Source of the DNA: an uncultured Flavobacteriales bacterium
Lineage (GTDB): Bacteria; Bacteroidota; Bacteroidia; Flavobacteriales; Schleiferiaceae
Reading direction: 5' to 3'
Assembly: GCA_903821715.1 (NCBI GenBank)
Contig: CAIJMB010000043.1
Span: forward strand, 1-17,397
Length of the DNA: 17,397 nucleotides
The notes below the pieces were generated by a model. That model was not told the DNA's origin. It did no database searches and worked only from the letters and a program-made list of their open reading frames with translations. Of this stretch, positions 1 to 6,448 are shown piece by piece (position 1 is the first letter of the stretch; each line of letters starts with the position of its first letter). Made by a program: the position numbers and the translations under genes.

Positions 1-25
1 CCAAATGGATATGTAACTGTAATTC

Positions 26-49
26 AACGAATTATTTAAAATATTCGTT
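26..49. repeat. AT-rich inverted repeat downstream of the methyltransferase gene
   Basis: AACGAAT at 26-32 is the exact reverse complement of ATTCGTT at 43-49, with a 10-nt A/T-only loop between them. The first 50 bases are much more A/T-rich than the rest of the window. It lies beyond the methyltransferase 3' end and may be an intergenic structure or part of a neighbouring promoter. No function can be assigned. Confidence 0.4.
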
Positions 50-51
50 TG

Positions 52-73
52 AAAAAACCAGTTGCGAGCAACC
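52..73 (-). terminator. Weak candidate terminator for the aminopeptidase-methyltransferase unit
   Basis: On the minus strand a short palindrome (GTTGCTCGCAAC, 72-61) is followed by TGG and then six T residues (57-52). The stem is only 4-5 bp, so intrinsic termination is plausible but weak. The palindrome is itself made from two heptamer repeat units, so the hairpin may be a by-product of that repeat. Confidence 0.35.
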
Positions 74-86
74 AGAAACACGCAAC
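59..86 (+). repeat. Four heptamer repeat units beside the conserved core
   Basis: Four consecutive 7-bp units are seen on the plus strand: CAGTTGC (59-65), GAGCAAC (66-72), CAGAAAC (73-79) and ACGCAAC (80-86). They fit the N[A/C]GNNNC unit of the large array at 10402-10618. They abut the 28-nt core at 86-113. Confidence 0.6.
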
Positions 87-113
87 CAACGAGCCAATCT
101 CAGCAAGCCTTGC
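86..113 (-). repeat. Dispersed 28-nt core repeat, copy A (methyltransferase 3' region)
   Basis: Read on the minus strand this matches 13915-13942 at 26 of 28 positions, including an uninterrupted 19-nt identity, GCTGAGATTGGCTCGTTGG. Copy A begins 21 nt after the methyltransferase stop, in the sense orientation. Copy B begins 20 nt after the rnr stop, also in the sense orientation. Both are followed further downstream by heptamer units. That arrangement suggests a 3'-untranslated-region element, not a chance match. Confidence 0.75.
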
Positions 114-116
114 TAC

Positions 117-134
117 CCTCGCCAGCCTCGCCAG
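117..134. repeat. Perfect tandem 9-mer, two copies
   Basis: CCTCGCCAG occurs twice head to tail (117-125 and 126-134), directly between the methyltransferase stop codon (137-135) and the 28-nt core repeat. It is a small local duplication within the repeat-rich 3' region. Confidence 0.7.
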
Positions 135-980
135 CTAGGCGCGCAGTAGTACCACGTCCTGAAAGTCGAGGGTGGTTCCGCTACGGCCGCTCCAGCGGCC
201 AAAATGGATTTCGACGCCCGACCAGCCGGCCGCGCGGGCCATGAACTCGACGTCCTCGGGGCGAAAGGCGACATTGGCTCCGACCACTTCGGGGTCCATG
301 TACCACACACCGTTGCGCTGTACGGGGAACCCGTAGGTTCCGCCCTGAGAAGCCCGCTCGGCCTCGGAATCCATCAAAAAGAATGTTGCCAAAAAACGAC
401 CGCCTGGGCGCAACACGCGGCGGGTTTCGGCGAGGTAGCGGGCCACTTCGTCGCGGTCCATATGGGTAAATACCGAGGTTGCCCAGGCAAAGTCAAAGTC
501 GGCGTCCGGGTACGGAAAAGTGAACTCGGCCGCACGTGCCCCTCCCCCCGTGTACAAGTCATTGTGCAGCGGAACCCACGTAAACCGAAAGCCCGGGTAG
601 CGCGACGTGATGCGGCGCGTGCACAGCTCGACCGCTTCGCGGACCACATCAAAGCCCTCGTAGGCGTCCGGCCGCGTCAAGTAGTCGGTCAGCGGAATCG
701 CCATGCGGCCCAAACCGCTTCCGATGTCGAGGACGCGCTCGTCGGGTCGGAGCCCGCCAAGCCCAATGAAGTGGGATTTGAACAGCAATCCATTGGCCAG
801 AAAGTCCCCGCCGCCCGTAAAGACCTCGCCAGGCAAAGGCAACGGTATCCCCGCGTAGGACGGGCGCCCCCCATGGCGCAGCAGCGTCCACAGATCGAGG
901 GGCAGTACCACCACCCGACGAACGACTCGGCGCGTCCGGGGTCCGAGGCGGTAAAACGCCGAGCGCAAGAACTTCTTCAA
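135..980 (-). CDS. Class I SAM-dependent methyltransferase
   Basis: A 281-residue protein with a Rossmann-type methyltransferase domain. Motif I reads VLDIGSGLG at residues 83-91. An acidic residue after the second strand (GFD, 109-111) is positioned to bind the ribose of S-adenosylmethionine. A post-I segment (DFDFAWATSVFTHM) and a RVLRPGG motif are typical of the Methyltransf_11/25 type. The N-terminal 35 residues are basic and partly hydrophobic (RRVVRRVVVLPLDLW), so peripheral membrane contact is possible, but no clear signal peptide is seen. The substrate cannot be told from sequence. The gene lies 15 nt downstream of the aminopeptidase stop codon on the same strand, so the two are probably co-transcribed. 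Its TAG stop is followed by a tandem 9-mer, the 28-nt core and heptamer units. Confidence 0.85.
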   Translation of the reverse strand: MKKFLRSAFYRLGPRTRRVVRRVVVLPLDLWTLLRHGGRPSYAGIPLPLPGEVFTGGGDFLANGLLFKSHFIGLGGLRPDERVLDIGSGLGRMAIPLTDYLTRPDAYEGFDVVREAVELCTRRITSRYPGFRFTWVPLHNDLYTGGGARAAEFTFPYPDADFDFAWATSVFTHMDRDEVARYLAETRRVLRPGGRFLATFFLMDSEAERASQGGTYGFPVQRNGVWYMDPEVVGANVAFRPEDVEFMARAAGWSGVEIHFGRWSGRSGTTLDFQDVVLLRA

Positions 981-984
981 AACA

Positions 985-1005
985 GTAACCAGTTGCTAGT
1001 TACCT
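985..1005 (-). repeat. Three heptamer units spanning the pepP stop and the pepP-methyltransferase gap
   Basis: On the plus strand the units are GTAACCA (985-991), GTTGCTA (992-998) and GTTACCT (999-1005). All fit the GNNNCNN pattern of the 10402-10618 array. On the minus strand the middle unit reads TAGCAAC, and its TAG is the aminopeptidase stop codon. The run ends 4 nt before the methyltransferase start codon at 980. Confidence 0.6.
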
Positions 1006-2294
1006 GAGGCCATGATCCGCTCAATCTCATCGACCTCCTTAGGAATCGCCTTCGTGAGGTTGATCGGCTCGCCCTTGGTGACGACGATGTCGTCTTCGAT
1101 GCGGATTCCGAGACCCTCCTCAGGAATGTAGATTCCGGGCTCGACGGTAAATACCATGCCCTCTTTGATTTCGGAACCGTCCCAGGGCCCGTAGTCGTGC
1201 ACGTCGAGGCCGAGGTAGTGCGAGGTTCCGTGCATAAAGTACTTTTTGTACGCGGGCCACGCTGGGTCCTGGTGGGCGACGTCCTCACGGGTGATGAGTC
1301 CGAGGCCGATCAGCTCTTCGGTCATCAGCTCGCCGACTTGAACGTGGTAGTCGGGCAGGCGTACGCCGGGCTTGAGCAGGTTCATCGCGGCCTTTTCGAC
1401 GCGGAGCACCGCCTCATAAACCTGCCGCTGGCGCGGAGTGAAGCGACCGTTGGCCGGGAAGCAGCGGGTCACGTCGCAGGCGTAGTTGCCGTACACGGCT
1501 CCGACATCAAAAAGCACCATGTCGCCATCGTGCACCTGGGCATCGTTGGTGATGTAGTGCAGCACGCAGGCGTTCGCCCCAGAGCCGATGATGGGCGTGT
1601 AGGCAAATCCGTGCGAGCGGAGGCGCACAAACTCGTGGAGGAACTCGGCCTCGAGCTCATATTCCCACACCCCAGGCTTGAGGAAGCGCATCACGCGGCC
1701 GTAGCCGGCGGCCGTGATGTCGGCGGCTACCTGCATGATGGCGACCTCTTCGGGGTCTTTGACGGCGCGCAACAAGTTCATGGCGGGCGCAGAGCGCTCG
1801 TACTCGTGGTTCGGGAAGCGGCGGCGCAGGTCGGCCCCAAAGCGGTCTTCTCGGGTCTCAACGGGGTTGTTGCGGCGAATGTGCTCGTGGCCCAGCAAAT
1901 AGACGTGGTGGGCGTGCGCCATGACATCGCGCAGAACGCGTTCGAAATCGCTGAGCCAGTGAATGCTTTGGATTCCGCTCAACGCGCGGGCCTCGTCTTT
2001 CGAAAGTTTGGCGCCTTCCCAGCGGGCAATGAGGTCGTTGGTTTCGACTAAAAACAGCATCTCGCGCTGTTCGGGCTTGGGGGCATTCGGGAAGAGTACG
2101 AGGATGGATTCCTCTTGGTCCACACCGCTCAACCATAGAATGTCGGTCGCTTGCTTGAACGGAAAGCTTCCGTCGGCCGAGGTCGGGTAGATGTCACTCG
2201 AATTAAAAAAGGCGACGGAATTCGGCTTTAGCGTAGCCGTGAAGCGGGCCCGGTGGCGGGCATAGAGGTCCGATTTGAGGGGTTCGTAGCGCAT
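996..2294 (-). CDS. pepP: Aminopeptidase P family metallopeptidase (Xaa-Pro aminopeptidase)
   Basis: A 432-residue protein of the M24B family, which removes an N-terminal residue preceding proline. It has an N-terminal creatinase-like domain (about 1-170) and a C-terminal pita-bread catalytic domain (about 175-428). The five expected metal ligands are visible: D263 (FDVGA), D274 (CDVTR), H359 (HGTSHYLGLDVHD), E385 (VEPGIY) and E400 (RIEDD). The spacing of the two aspartates matches E. coli PepP. The length is normal for the family, and no signal peptide is seen, so it should be cytoplasmic. The start MRYEPLKSDLY is typical of Bacteroidota homologues. It is divergent from sdhC (84 nt between starts) and precedes the methyltransferase. 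Its last codons lie inside heptamer repeat units. Confidence 0.93.
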   Translation of the reverse strand: MRYEPLKSDLYARHRARFTATLKPNSVAFFNSSDIYPTSADGSFPFKQATDILWLSGVDQEESILVLFPNAPKPEQREMLFLVETNDLIARWEGAKLSKDEARALSGIQSIHWLSDFERVLRDVMAHAHHVYLLGHEHIRRNNPVETREDRFGADLRRRFPNHEYERSAPAMNLLRAVKDPEEVAIMQVAADITAAGYGRVMRFLKPGVWEYELEAEFLHEFVRLRSHGFAYTPIIGSGANACVLHYITNDAQVHDGDMVLFDVGAVYGNYACDVTRCFPANGRFTPRQRQVYEAVLRVEKAAMNLLKPGVRLPDYHVQVGELMTEELIGLGLITREDVAHQDPAWPAYKKYFMHGTSHYLGLDVHDYGPWDGSEIKEGMVFTVEPGIYIPEEGLGIRIEDDIVVTKGEPINLTKAIPKEVDEIERIMASGN

Positions 2295-2326
2295 GCGAAC
2301 GAAGGTACGGCTTGCACTGTTACGGA

Positions 2327-2357
2327 TTGGTACGAGGCCGTTTGGCCCCTACCTTTG
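2327..2357 (+). promoter_or_regulatory. Bacteroidota-type promoter of sdhCAB
   Basis: TACCTTTG at 2350-2357 is an exact match to the Bacteroidota -7 element TAnnTTTG. It is preceded by TTG (2327-2329) with a 20-nt spacer, as expected for the -33 element. The -7 element ends 21 nt before the sdhC start codon. Confidence 0.7.
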
Positions 2358-2378
2358 AGCAACCAAAGTCACTAAAAA

Positions 2379-3053
2379 ATGGCATCGCAACGCGGATTAT
2401 TCGGGTCATCACTAGCCCGCAAGTACTGGATGGCCCTCTCGGGCCTCTTTTTGATTTCGTTCTTGGTGGTTCACCTGCTCGGAAACCTCGCCATCGTCTT
2501 CGGGACCGGCGAGGACTTCAACGCCTATGCGGCGTTCATGACGAGCTTTCCGCCAATTAAAATTGTGAGCTACTTGCTCTATGCGTCGATTGTGCTTCAC
2601 GCCGCTGACGGAATCGTACTAGCACGCCAAAACCGCGCTGCCCGTCCGGTGGCTTATGGCGAATACAATGGCGCCGCGAATGCTGGCTGGGCTTCGCGCA
2701 ACATGGCCCTGCTAGGAATCTTTACGCTCCTGTTCATTCTCGTGCACATGAAGAGCTTCTGGTATGAAATGCACTTCGGAACCCTCGGCCTCGACGCCAA
2801 CGGCAACAAAGACCTTTTCACCATCACGACCGCTGCCTTTGAGCAGGTGTGGTACACTGCATTTTATGTCGTGGCCATGATCTCGCTCGGCTTTCACCTC
2901 TGGCACGGGTTCCAGTCTGCATTTCAAACCATGGGCTGGACGCACCCCACCTACACCCCCATGGTGCAGTTCGTGGGACGCACATTTGCTGTGGTCGTAT
3001 GTGGAGCCTTCGCACTCATCCCCCTCTACGTCCTGATTTCGCCCAACGTTTAA
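2379..3053 (+). CDS. sdhC: Succinate dehydrogenase cytochrome b subunit (type B, di-heme)
   Basis: A 224-residue integral membrane protein, the quinone-reducing anchor of succinate:menaquinone oxidoreductase. Five hydrophobic helices are visible at about 17-41, 64-84, 108-128, 154-177 and 198-220. Candidate heme ligands are H32, H74, H123 and H173, one in each of the first four helices. The type B family uses four histidines to hold two b hemes. A single five-helix anchor, in place of separate SdhC and SdhD, is typical of Bacteroidota and Campylobacterota. The start is supported by the promoter immediately upstream and by the usual N-terminal run into helix I (LARKYWMALSGLFL). sdhA begins 11 nt downstream. 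The operon order is C-A-B. Confidence 0.94.
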   Translation: MASQRGLFGSSLARKYWMALSGLFLISFLVVHLLGNLAIVFGTGEDFNAYAAFMTSFPPIKIVSYLLYASIVLHAADGIVLARQNRAARPVAYGEYNGAANAGWASRNMALLGIFTLLFILVHMKSFWYEMHFGTLGLDANGNKDLFTITTAAFEQVWYTAFYVVAMISLGFHLWHGFQSAFQTMGWTHPTYTPMVQFVGRTFAVVVCGAFALIPLYVLISPNV

Positions 3054-3064
3054 GCTTGTAGCAC

Positions 3065-5074
3065 ATGTCTAGCAAATTAAATTCACGCATTCCTGAAGGG
3101 ACCATTTCTGAAAAGTGGACCAAGCACAAGGGCAGTATTCCCCTCGTCAGCCCTGCCAACAAGCGCCGCATTGACGTGATCGTGGTCGGAACCGGCCTCG
3201 CCGGTTCATCAGCTGCCGCATCGCTCGCTGAACTGGGCTACAACGTCAAGGCGTTTTGCTTTCAGGATTCTCCGCGCCGCGCGCACTCGATTGCGGCCCA
3301 GGGCGGAATCAACGCCGCCAAAAACTACCAGAACGACGGAGACTCAGTCTTTCGTCTCTTTTACGACACCGTCAAAGGTGGCGACTACCGCAGCCGCGAA
3401 GCCAACGTGCACCGCCTCGCTGAGGTTTCGGCCAGCATCATTGACCAGTGTGTGGCCCAAGGGGTTCCCTTTGCCCGCGACTACGGCGGCCTGCTCGACA
3501 ACCGCTCGTTCGGTGGGGTTCAGGTAAGCCGCACATTCTACGCCAAAGGCCAGACGGGCCAGCAGCTGCTGCTCGGTGCCTACTCGGCCCTCGAGCGCCA
3601 AGTTGCCAAGGGCCGCGTGAAAATGTACGCCCGCCACGAAATGGTCGACCTCGTCGTGGTTGACGGCAAAGCGCGCGGAATCATCGCCCGCAACCTCGTC
3701 ACCGGCGAGCTAGAGCGCCACAGCGCCCACGCAGTGATTATCGCTTCGGGCGGCTACGGAAACGTATTCTACCTCAGCACCAACGCGATGGGCTCGAACG
3801 TGACCGCTGCTTGGAAGGCCCACAAAAAAGGCGCCTTCTTTGCGAATCCTTGCTTCACGCAAATTCACCCCACGTGCATTCCGGTAAGTGGCGAGTCGCA
3901 ATCCAAGCTCACGCTGATGTCCGAATCGCTTCGCAACGACGGACGCATTTGGGTTCCGGCCGAGCTCGAAGACGCCAAGGCGATCCGCGAAGGTCGCCTG
4001 AAGCCCACCGACCTTCCTGAAGAGAAGCGCGACTACTACCTCGAGCGCCGCTACCCGGCGTTCGGGAACCTGGTTCCGCGCGACGTCGCCTCACGCGCCG
4101 CCAAAGAGCGCTGCGACGCGGGATACGGAGTCAATAAGACCGGCGAAGCCGTCTACCTTGACTTCTCGGCCGCCATCGTGCGCTACGGTCAAGAGCAGGC
4201 AAACCTCAAGAACATGACCAACGCTTCTGAGGTTGAAATCCGCGAAATGGGGACCAAGGTCGTAGAATCGAAGTACGGCAACCTCTTTCAGATGTACGAG
4301 AAAATCACGGACGAGAACCCGTACGTGACCCCGATGAAGATTTACCCCGCCGTGCACTACACCATGGGCGGACTGTGGGTGGACTACAACTTGATGTCGA
4401 CGGTTCCCGGACTGTTTGTCGCAGGCGAAGCCAACTTCTCTGACCACGGCGCAAACCGACTCGGTGCCTCGGCCCTCATGCAGGGTTTGGCTGACGGCTA
4501 CTTCGTGCTTCCGTACACCGTCGGAACCTTTTTGGCCGACGACATCCGCACCGGAACGATTTCGACCGACCTACCTGAGTTTGACGAAGCCGAAAAGGCA
4601 GCTCGCGCGCGCTTTGAAGGCTTCCTCAACGCCAACGGTTCGACTCCAGTCGAGGTGTTCCACCGCCGACTCGGCAAAATCGTGTGGGACAAAATTGGTA
4701 TGGCCCGAAGCGAGGCCGGCCTCAAGACCGCCATCGCCGAAATCCGTGCCCTGCGCGAGGAATTCTACCGCGACGTCAAGGTCCTGGGTGGAATGTTTGA
4801 AATGAACCCCGAACTCGACAAGGCGAACCGCGTTGCCGACTTTATGGAACTCGCTGAACTCATGGCCCTCGACGCCCTGACGCGCGAAGAGTCCTGCGGC
4901 GGCCACTTCCGCGAGGAGTACCAGTCTGAGGAAGGCGAAGCCCTTCGACAGGACGACAAATTCGCCTTTGTTTCGGCCTGGGAATTCACCGACAACGACC
5001 CCGGCAAAGCCAAGCTGCACAAAGAAGATTTGGTGTTTGAAAACGTTAAACTCGTAACCCGCTCGTACAAGTAA
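3065..5074 (+). CDS. sdhA: Succinate dehydrogenase flavoprotein subunit
   Basis: A 669-residue FAD-containing catalytic subunit that oxidises succinate to fumarate on the cytoplasmic face of the membrane. The FAD-binding motif VIVVGTGLAGSSAA lies at about residues 38-51. H74 in AHSIAAQGG is the histidine expected to carry covalent FAD. HPTCIP at about 268-273 and GEANFSDHGANRLGAS at about 453-468 are active-site and FAD-contact segments. The C-terminal helical domain contains SCGGHFREEYQ, close to the usual SRGAH(F/S)R motif. Length and sequence fit the Bacteroidota type B enzyme. Its TAA stop overlaps the sdhB start by one base (TAATG), which suggests translational coupling. Confidence 0.96.
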   Translation: MSSKLNSRIPEGTISEKWTKHKGSIPLVSPANKRRIDVIVVGTGLAGSSAAASLAELGYNVKAFCFQDSPRRAHSIAAQGGINAAKNYQNDGDSVFRLFYDTVKGGDYRSREANVHRLAEVSASIIDQCVAQGVPFARDYGGLLDNRSFGGVQVSRTFYAKGQTGQQLLLGAYSALERQVAKGRVKMYARHEMVDLVVVDGKARGIIARNLVTGELERHSAHAVIIASGGYGNVFYLSTNAMGSNVTAAWKAHKKGAFFANPCFTQIHPTCIPVSGESQSKLTLMSESLRNDGRIWVPAELEDAKAIREGRLKPTDLPEEKRDYYLERRYPAFGNLVPRDVASRAAKERCDAGYGVNKTGEAVYLDFSAAIVRYGQEQANLKNMTNASEVEIREMGTKVVESKYGNLFQMYEKITDENPYVTPMKIYPAVHYTMGGLWVDYNLMSTVPGLFVAGEANFSDHGANRLGASALMQGLADGYFVLPYTVGTFLADDIRTGTISTDLPEFDEAEKAARARFEGFLNANGSTPVEVFHRRLGKIVWDKIGMARSEAGLKTAIAEIRALREEFYRDVKVLGGMFEMNPELDKANRVADFMELAELMALDALTREESCGGHFREEYQSEEGEALRQDDKFAFVSAWEFTDNDPGKAKLHKEDLVFENVKLVTRSYK

Positions 5075-5820
5075 TGAACCTCACGCTCAAAATTTGGCGC
5101 CAAAAAAACGCCAAGGAATCCGGATCGTTCGCCACCTACCAGGTGAGCGACATTTCGCCCGACATGTCCTTTCTCGAAATGATGGACGTGCTCAACGAGC
5201 AGCTCATCGCCAAAGGTGTTGAGCCGGTCGTATTTGACCACGACTGCCGCGAAGGCATTTGCGGAATGTGCTCGATGTTCATCAACGGCGAGGCCCACGG
5301 CCCCGACCGCGGCGTGACCACCTGCCAGCTGCACATGCGCAAGTTCAAGGACGGAGACACCATTACCATCGAGCCATGGCGCGCTCAGGCGTTCCCCGTG
5401 GTGCGCGACCTAATGGTCGACCGCAGTGCATTTGACCGCATCATTCAGGCGGGCGGATACATTTCGGTGAACACGATGGGCAATCTGCCCGACGCCAACG
5501 CGACTCCCATCGAGAAGCACGACGCGGACGCCGCCTTTGACGCCGCCACCTGCATCGGGTGCGGAGCCTGCGTAGCTACGTGCAAAAATGCCTCTGCGAT
5601 GCTCTTCGTGAGCGCTAAGGTGAGCCAGCTCGCCCTGCTTCCGCAAGGCCAAGTTGAGGCCGCCGACCGCGTGCGCAACATGGTGCATCAAATGGACCTC
5701 GAAGGGTTCGGAAACTGCACCAACACCGGAGCCTGCGAAGTCGAGTGCCCCAAAGGCATCTCGATCGAGAACATCGCCCGTATGAACCGCGAGTTCCTCA
5801 AAGCGTCCATCACCGCCTAA
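5074..5820 (+). CDS. sdhB: Succinate dehydrogenase iron-sulfur subunit
   Basis: A 248-residue electron-transfer subunit linking SdhA to SdhC. The N-terminal ferredoxin domain carries the [2Fe-2S] ligands C58, C63, C66 and C84 (DCREGICGMCSM). The C-terminal domain has CIGCGACVATC at 160-170 for the [4Fe-4S] cluster, and C215, C221 and C225 (CTNTGACEVEC) for the [3Fe-4S] cluster. The isolated proline-containing cysteine group near the end (CEVECPKGIS) is conserved in the family. The length is normal for type B enzymes. The gene starts inside the sdhA stop and ends 10 nt before a GC-rich hairpin. Confidence 0.96.
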   Translation: MNLTLKIWRQKNAKESGSFATYQVSDISPDMSFLEMMDVLNEQLIAKGVEPVVFDHDCREGICGMCSMFINGEAHGPDRGVTTCQLHMRKFKDGDTITIEPWRAQAFPVVRDLMVDRSAFDRIIQAGGYISVNTMGNLPDANATPIEKHDADAAFDAATCIGCGACVATCKNASAMLFVSAKVSQLALLPQGQVEAADRVRNMVHQMDLEGFGNCTNTGACEVECPKGISIENIARMNREFLKASITA

Positions 5821-5830
5821 ACCAACGCGC

Positions 5831-5860
5831 CTATGGCATGGGCTTTGCCCCGTGCTGTAG
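5831..5860 (+). terminator. Hairpin after sdhB without a T-tract
   Basis: Bases 5831-5842 pair with 5849-5860 around a 6-nt loop: 9 Watson-Crick and 3 G·U pairs with no mismatch in plus-strand RNA. It starts 10 nt after the sdhB stop. No U-run follows (the next bases are TACTAACTCT), so it may be a 3'-end stabiliser or an imperfect terminator and not a strong intrinsic terminator. Confidence 0.5.
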
Positions 5861-5878
5861 TACTAACTCTATCCTTAT

Positions 5879-6382
5879 ATGACTAAGAACCTCCTTCTCG
5901 CCGTTGCCGCCATGGCAGCTCTTGCATCGTGCACAAAAGATCCAACTCTTGATGAGCGTTTGGCCGGAACCTGGAACCTCAGCGACCTCAGCCTAGCAGG
6001 GACGGTGATTACTCCAATCGGCGCCCTTCCCATCACCATTACCGATTCGCTGATTCGCCCAGACAACTTTATGGACTTGGCCATCAACGAAGACGAGACC
6101 CAAACAATCTACTGGAACATGGACGTGCGCGGACTGATCACGGCTCCGGGCCTTGGATCATTTGGAACCGACATTCAGGACACCATCAACGGAACGTGGT
6201 ATGCTGTTGACGGCGGCGGCGTTACTCCTGACTCGCTCTACATCACGGCTGACGGTGAAAAGACCGGTTATGAAATTCTGAGCTTCCTCGAAACCAGCCT
6301 GCGTCTGCGTAGTGTCCAGACCATCGTCGATCCAGACCTTGGTTCACAGACCTTCACGCAAGAGGTGACGTTCATTAAGTAA
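5879..6382 (+). CDS. Small lipoprotein, lipocalin-like (function unknown)
   Basis: A 167-residue protein. It starts with a type II signal peptide: MTKNLLLAVAAMAALASC, with lipobox LASC and the lipidated cysteine at 18. The mature part begins TKDPTLDERLAGTWNLSDLS. A 'LAGTWNL' segment just after the anchor is common in Bacteroidota lipocalin-like lipoproteins, and alternating hydrophobic residues through to the C-terminal LRSVQTIV and FTQEVTFIK fit an all-beta fold. It should be anchored to the periplasmic face or surface of the outer membrane. The ligand and function are unknown. The gene is 58 nt after sdhB; TATCCTTA at 5870-5877 only loosely resembles a -7 element, so it may depend on read-through from sdh. 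A strong terminator follows 16 nt after the stop. Confidence 0.75.
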   Translation: MTKNLLLAVAAMAALASCTKDPTLDERLAGTWNLSDLSLAGTVITPIGALPITITDSLIRPDNFMDLAINEDETQTIYWNMDVRGLITAPGLGSFGTDIQDTINGTWYAVDGGGVTPDSLYITADGEKTGYEILSFLETSLRLRSVQTIVDPDLGSQTFTQEVTFIK

Positions 6383-6398
6383 GTGAATCGACCAAACG

Positions 6399-6432
6399 AA
6401 AAAGCCCGGGGCTCGCGCCTCGGGCTTTTTTT
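6399..6432. terminator. Bidirectional intrinsic terminator between the lipoprotein gene and thiL
   Basis: AAAAAGCCCG (6399-6408) pairs with CGGGCTTTTT (6421-6430), with further pairing inside around a short loop. The plus strand ends in seven T residues and the minus strand in five. It sits between two convergent genes (stops at 6382 and 6449) and can serve both. Confidence 0.92.
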
Positions 6433-6448
6433 GTGATCTAAACTGCGA

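Noticed and set aside
204..1007. Long plus-strand open frame opposite the methyltransferase gene
   Set aside because: It is antisense to a gene with clear SAM-binding motifs, has no recognisable domain and runs through the intergenic heptamers. GC-rich codon bias explains the open antisense frame.
1197..2051. Plus-strand open frame of 284 codons opposite pepP
   Set aside because: Antisense to a complete metallopeptidase with all five metal ligands; its translation is repetitive in V, A, G and H without family features.
2300..2307. Minus-strand TACCTTCG as a pepP promoter
   Set aside because: It differs from the -7 consensus at one base and lies only 5 nt from the start codon, which would make the message leaderless; no -33 TTG is present.
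2357..2363. GAGCAAC in the sdhC leader as a heptamer repeat unit
   Set aside because: It is a single unit with no neighbour in phase, and a 7-mer match is expected by chance in a window of this size.
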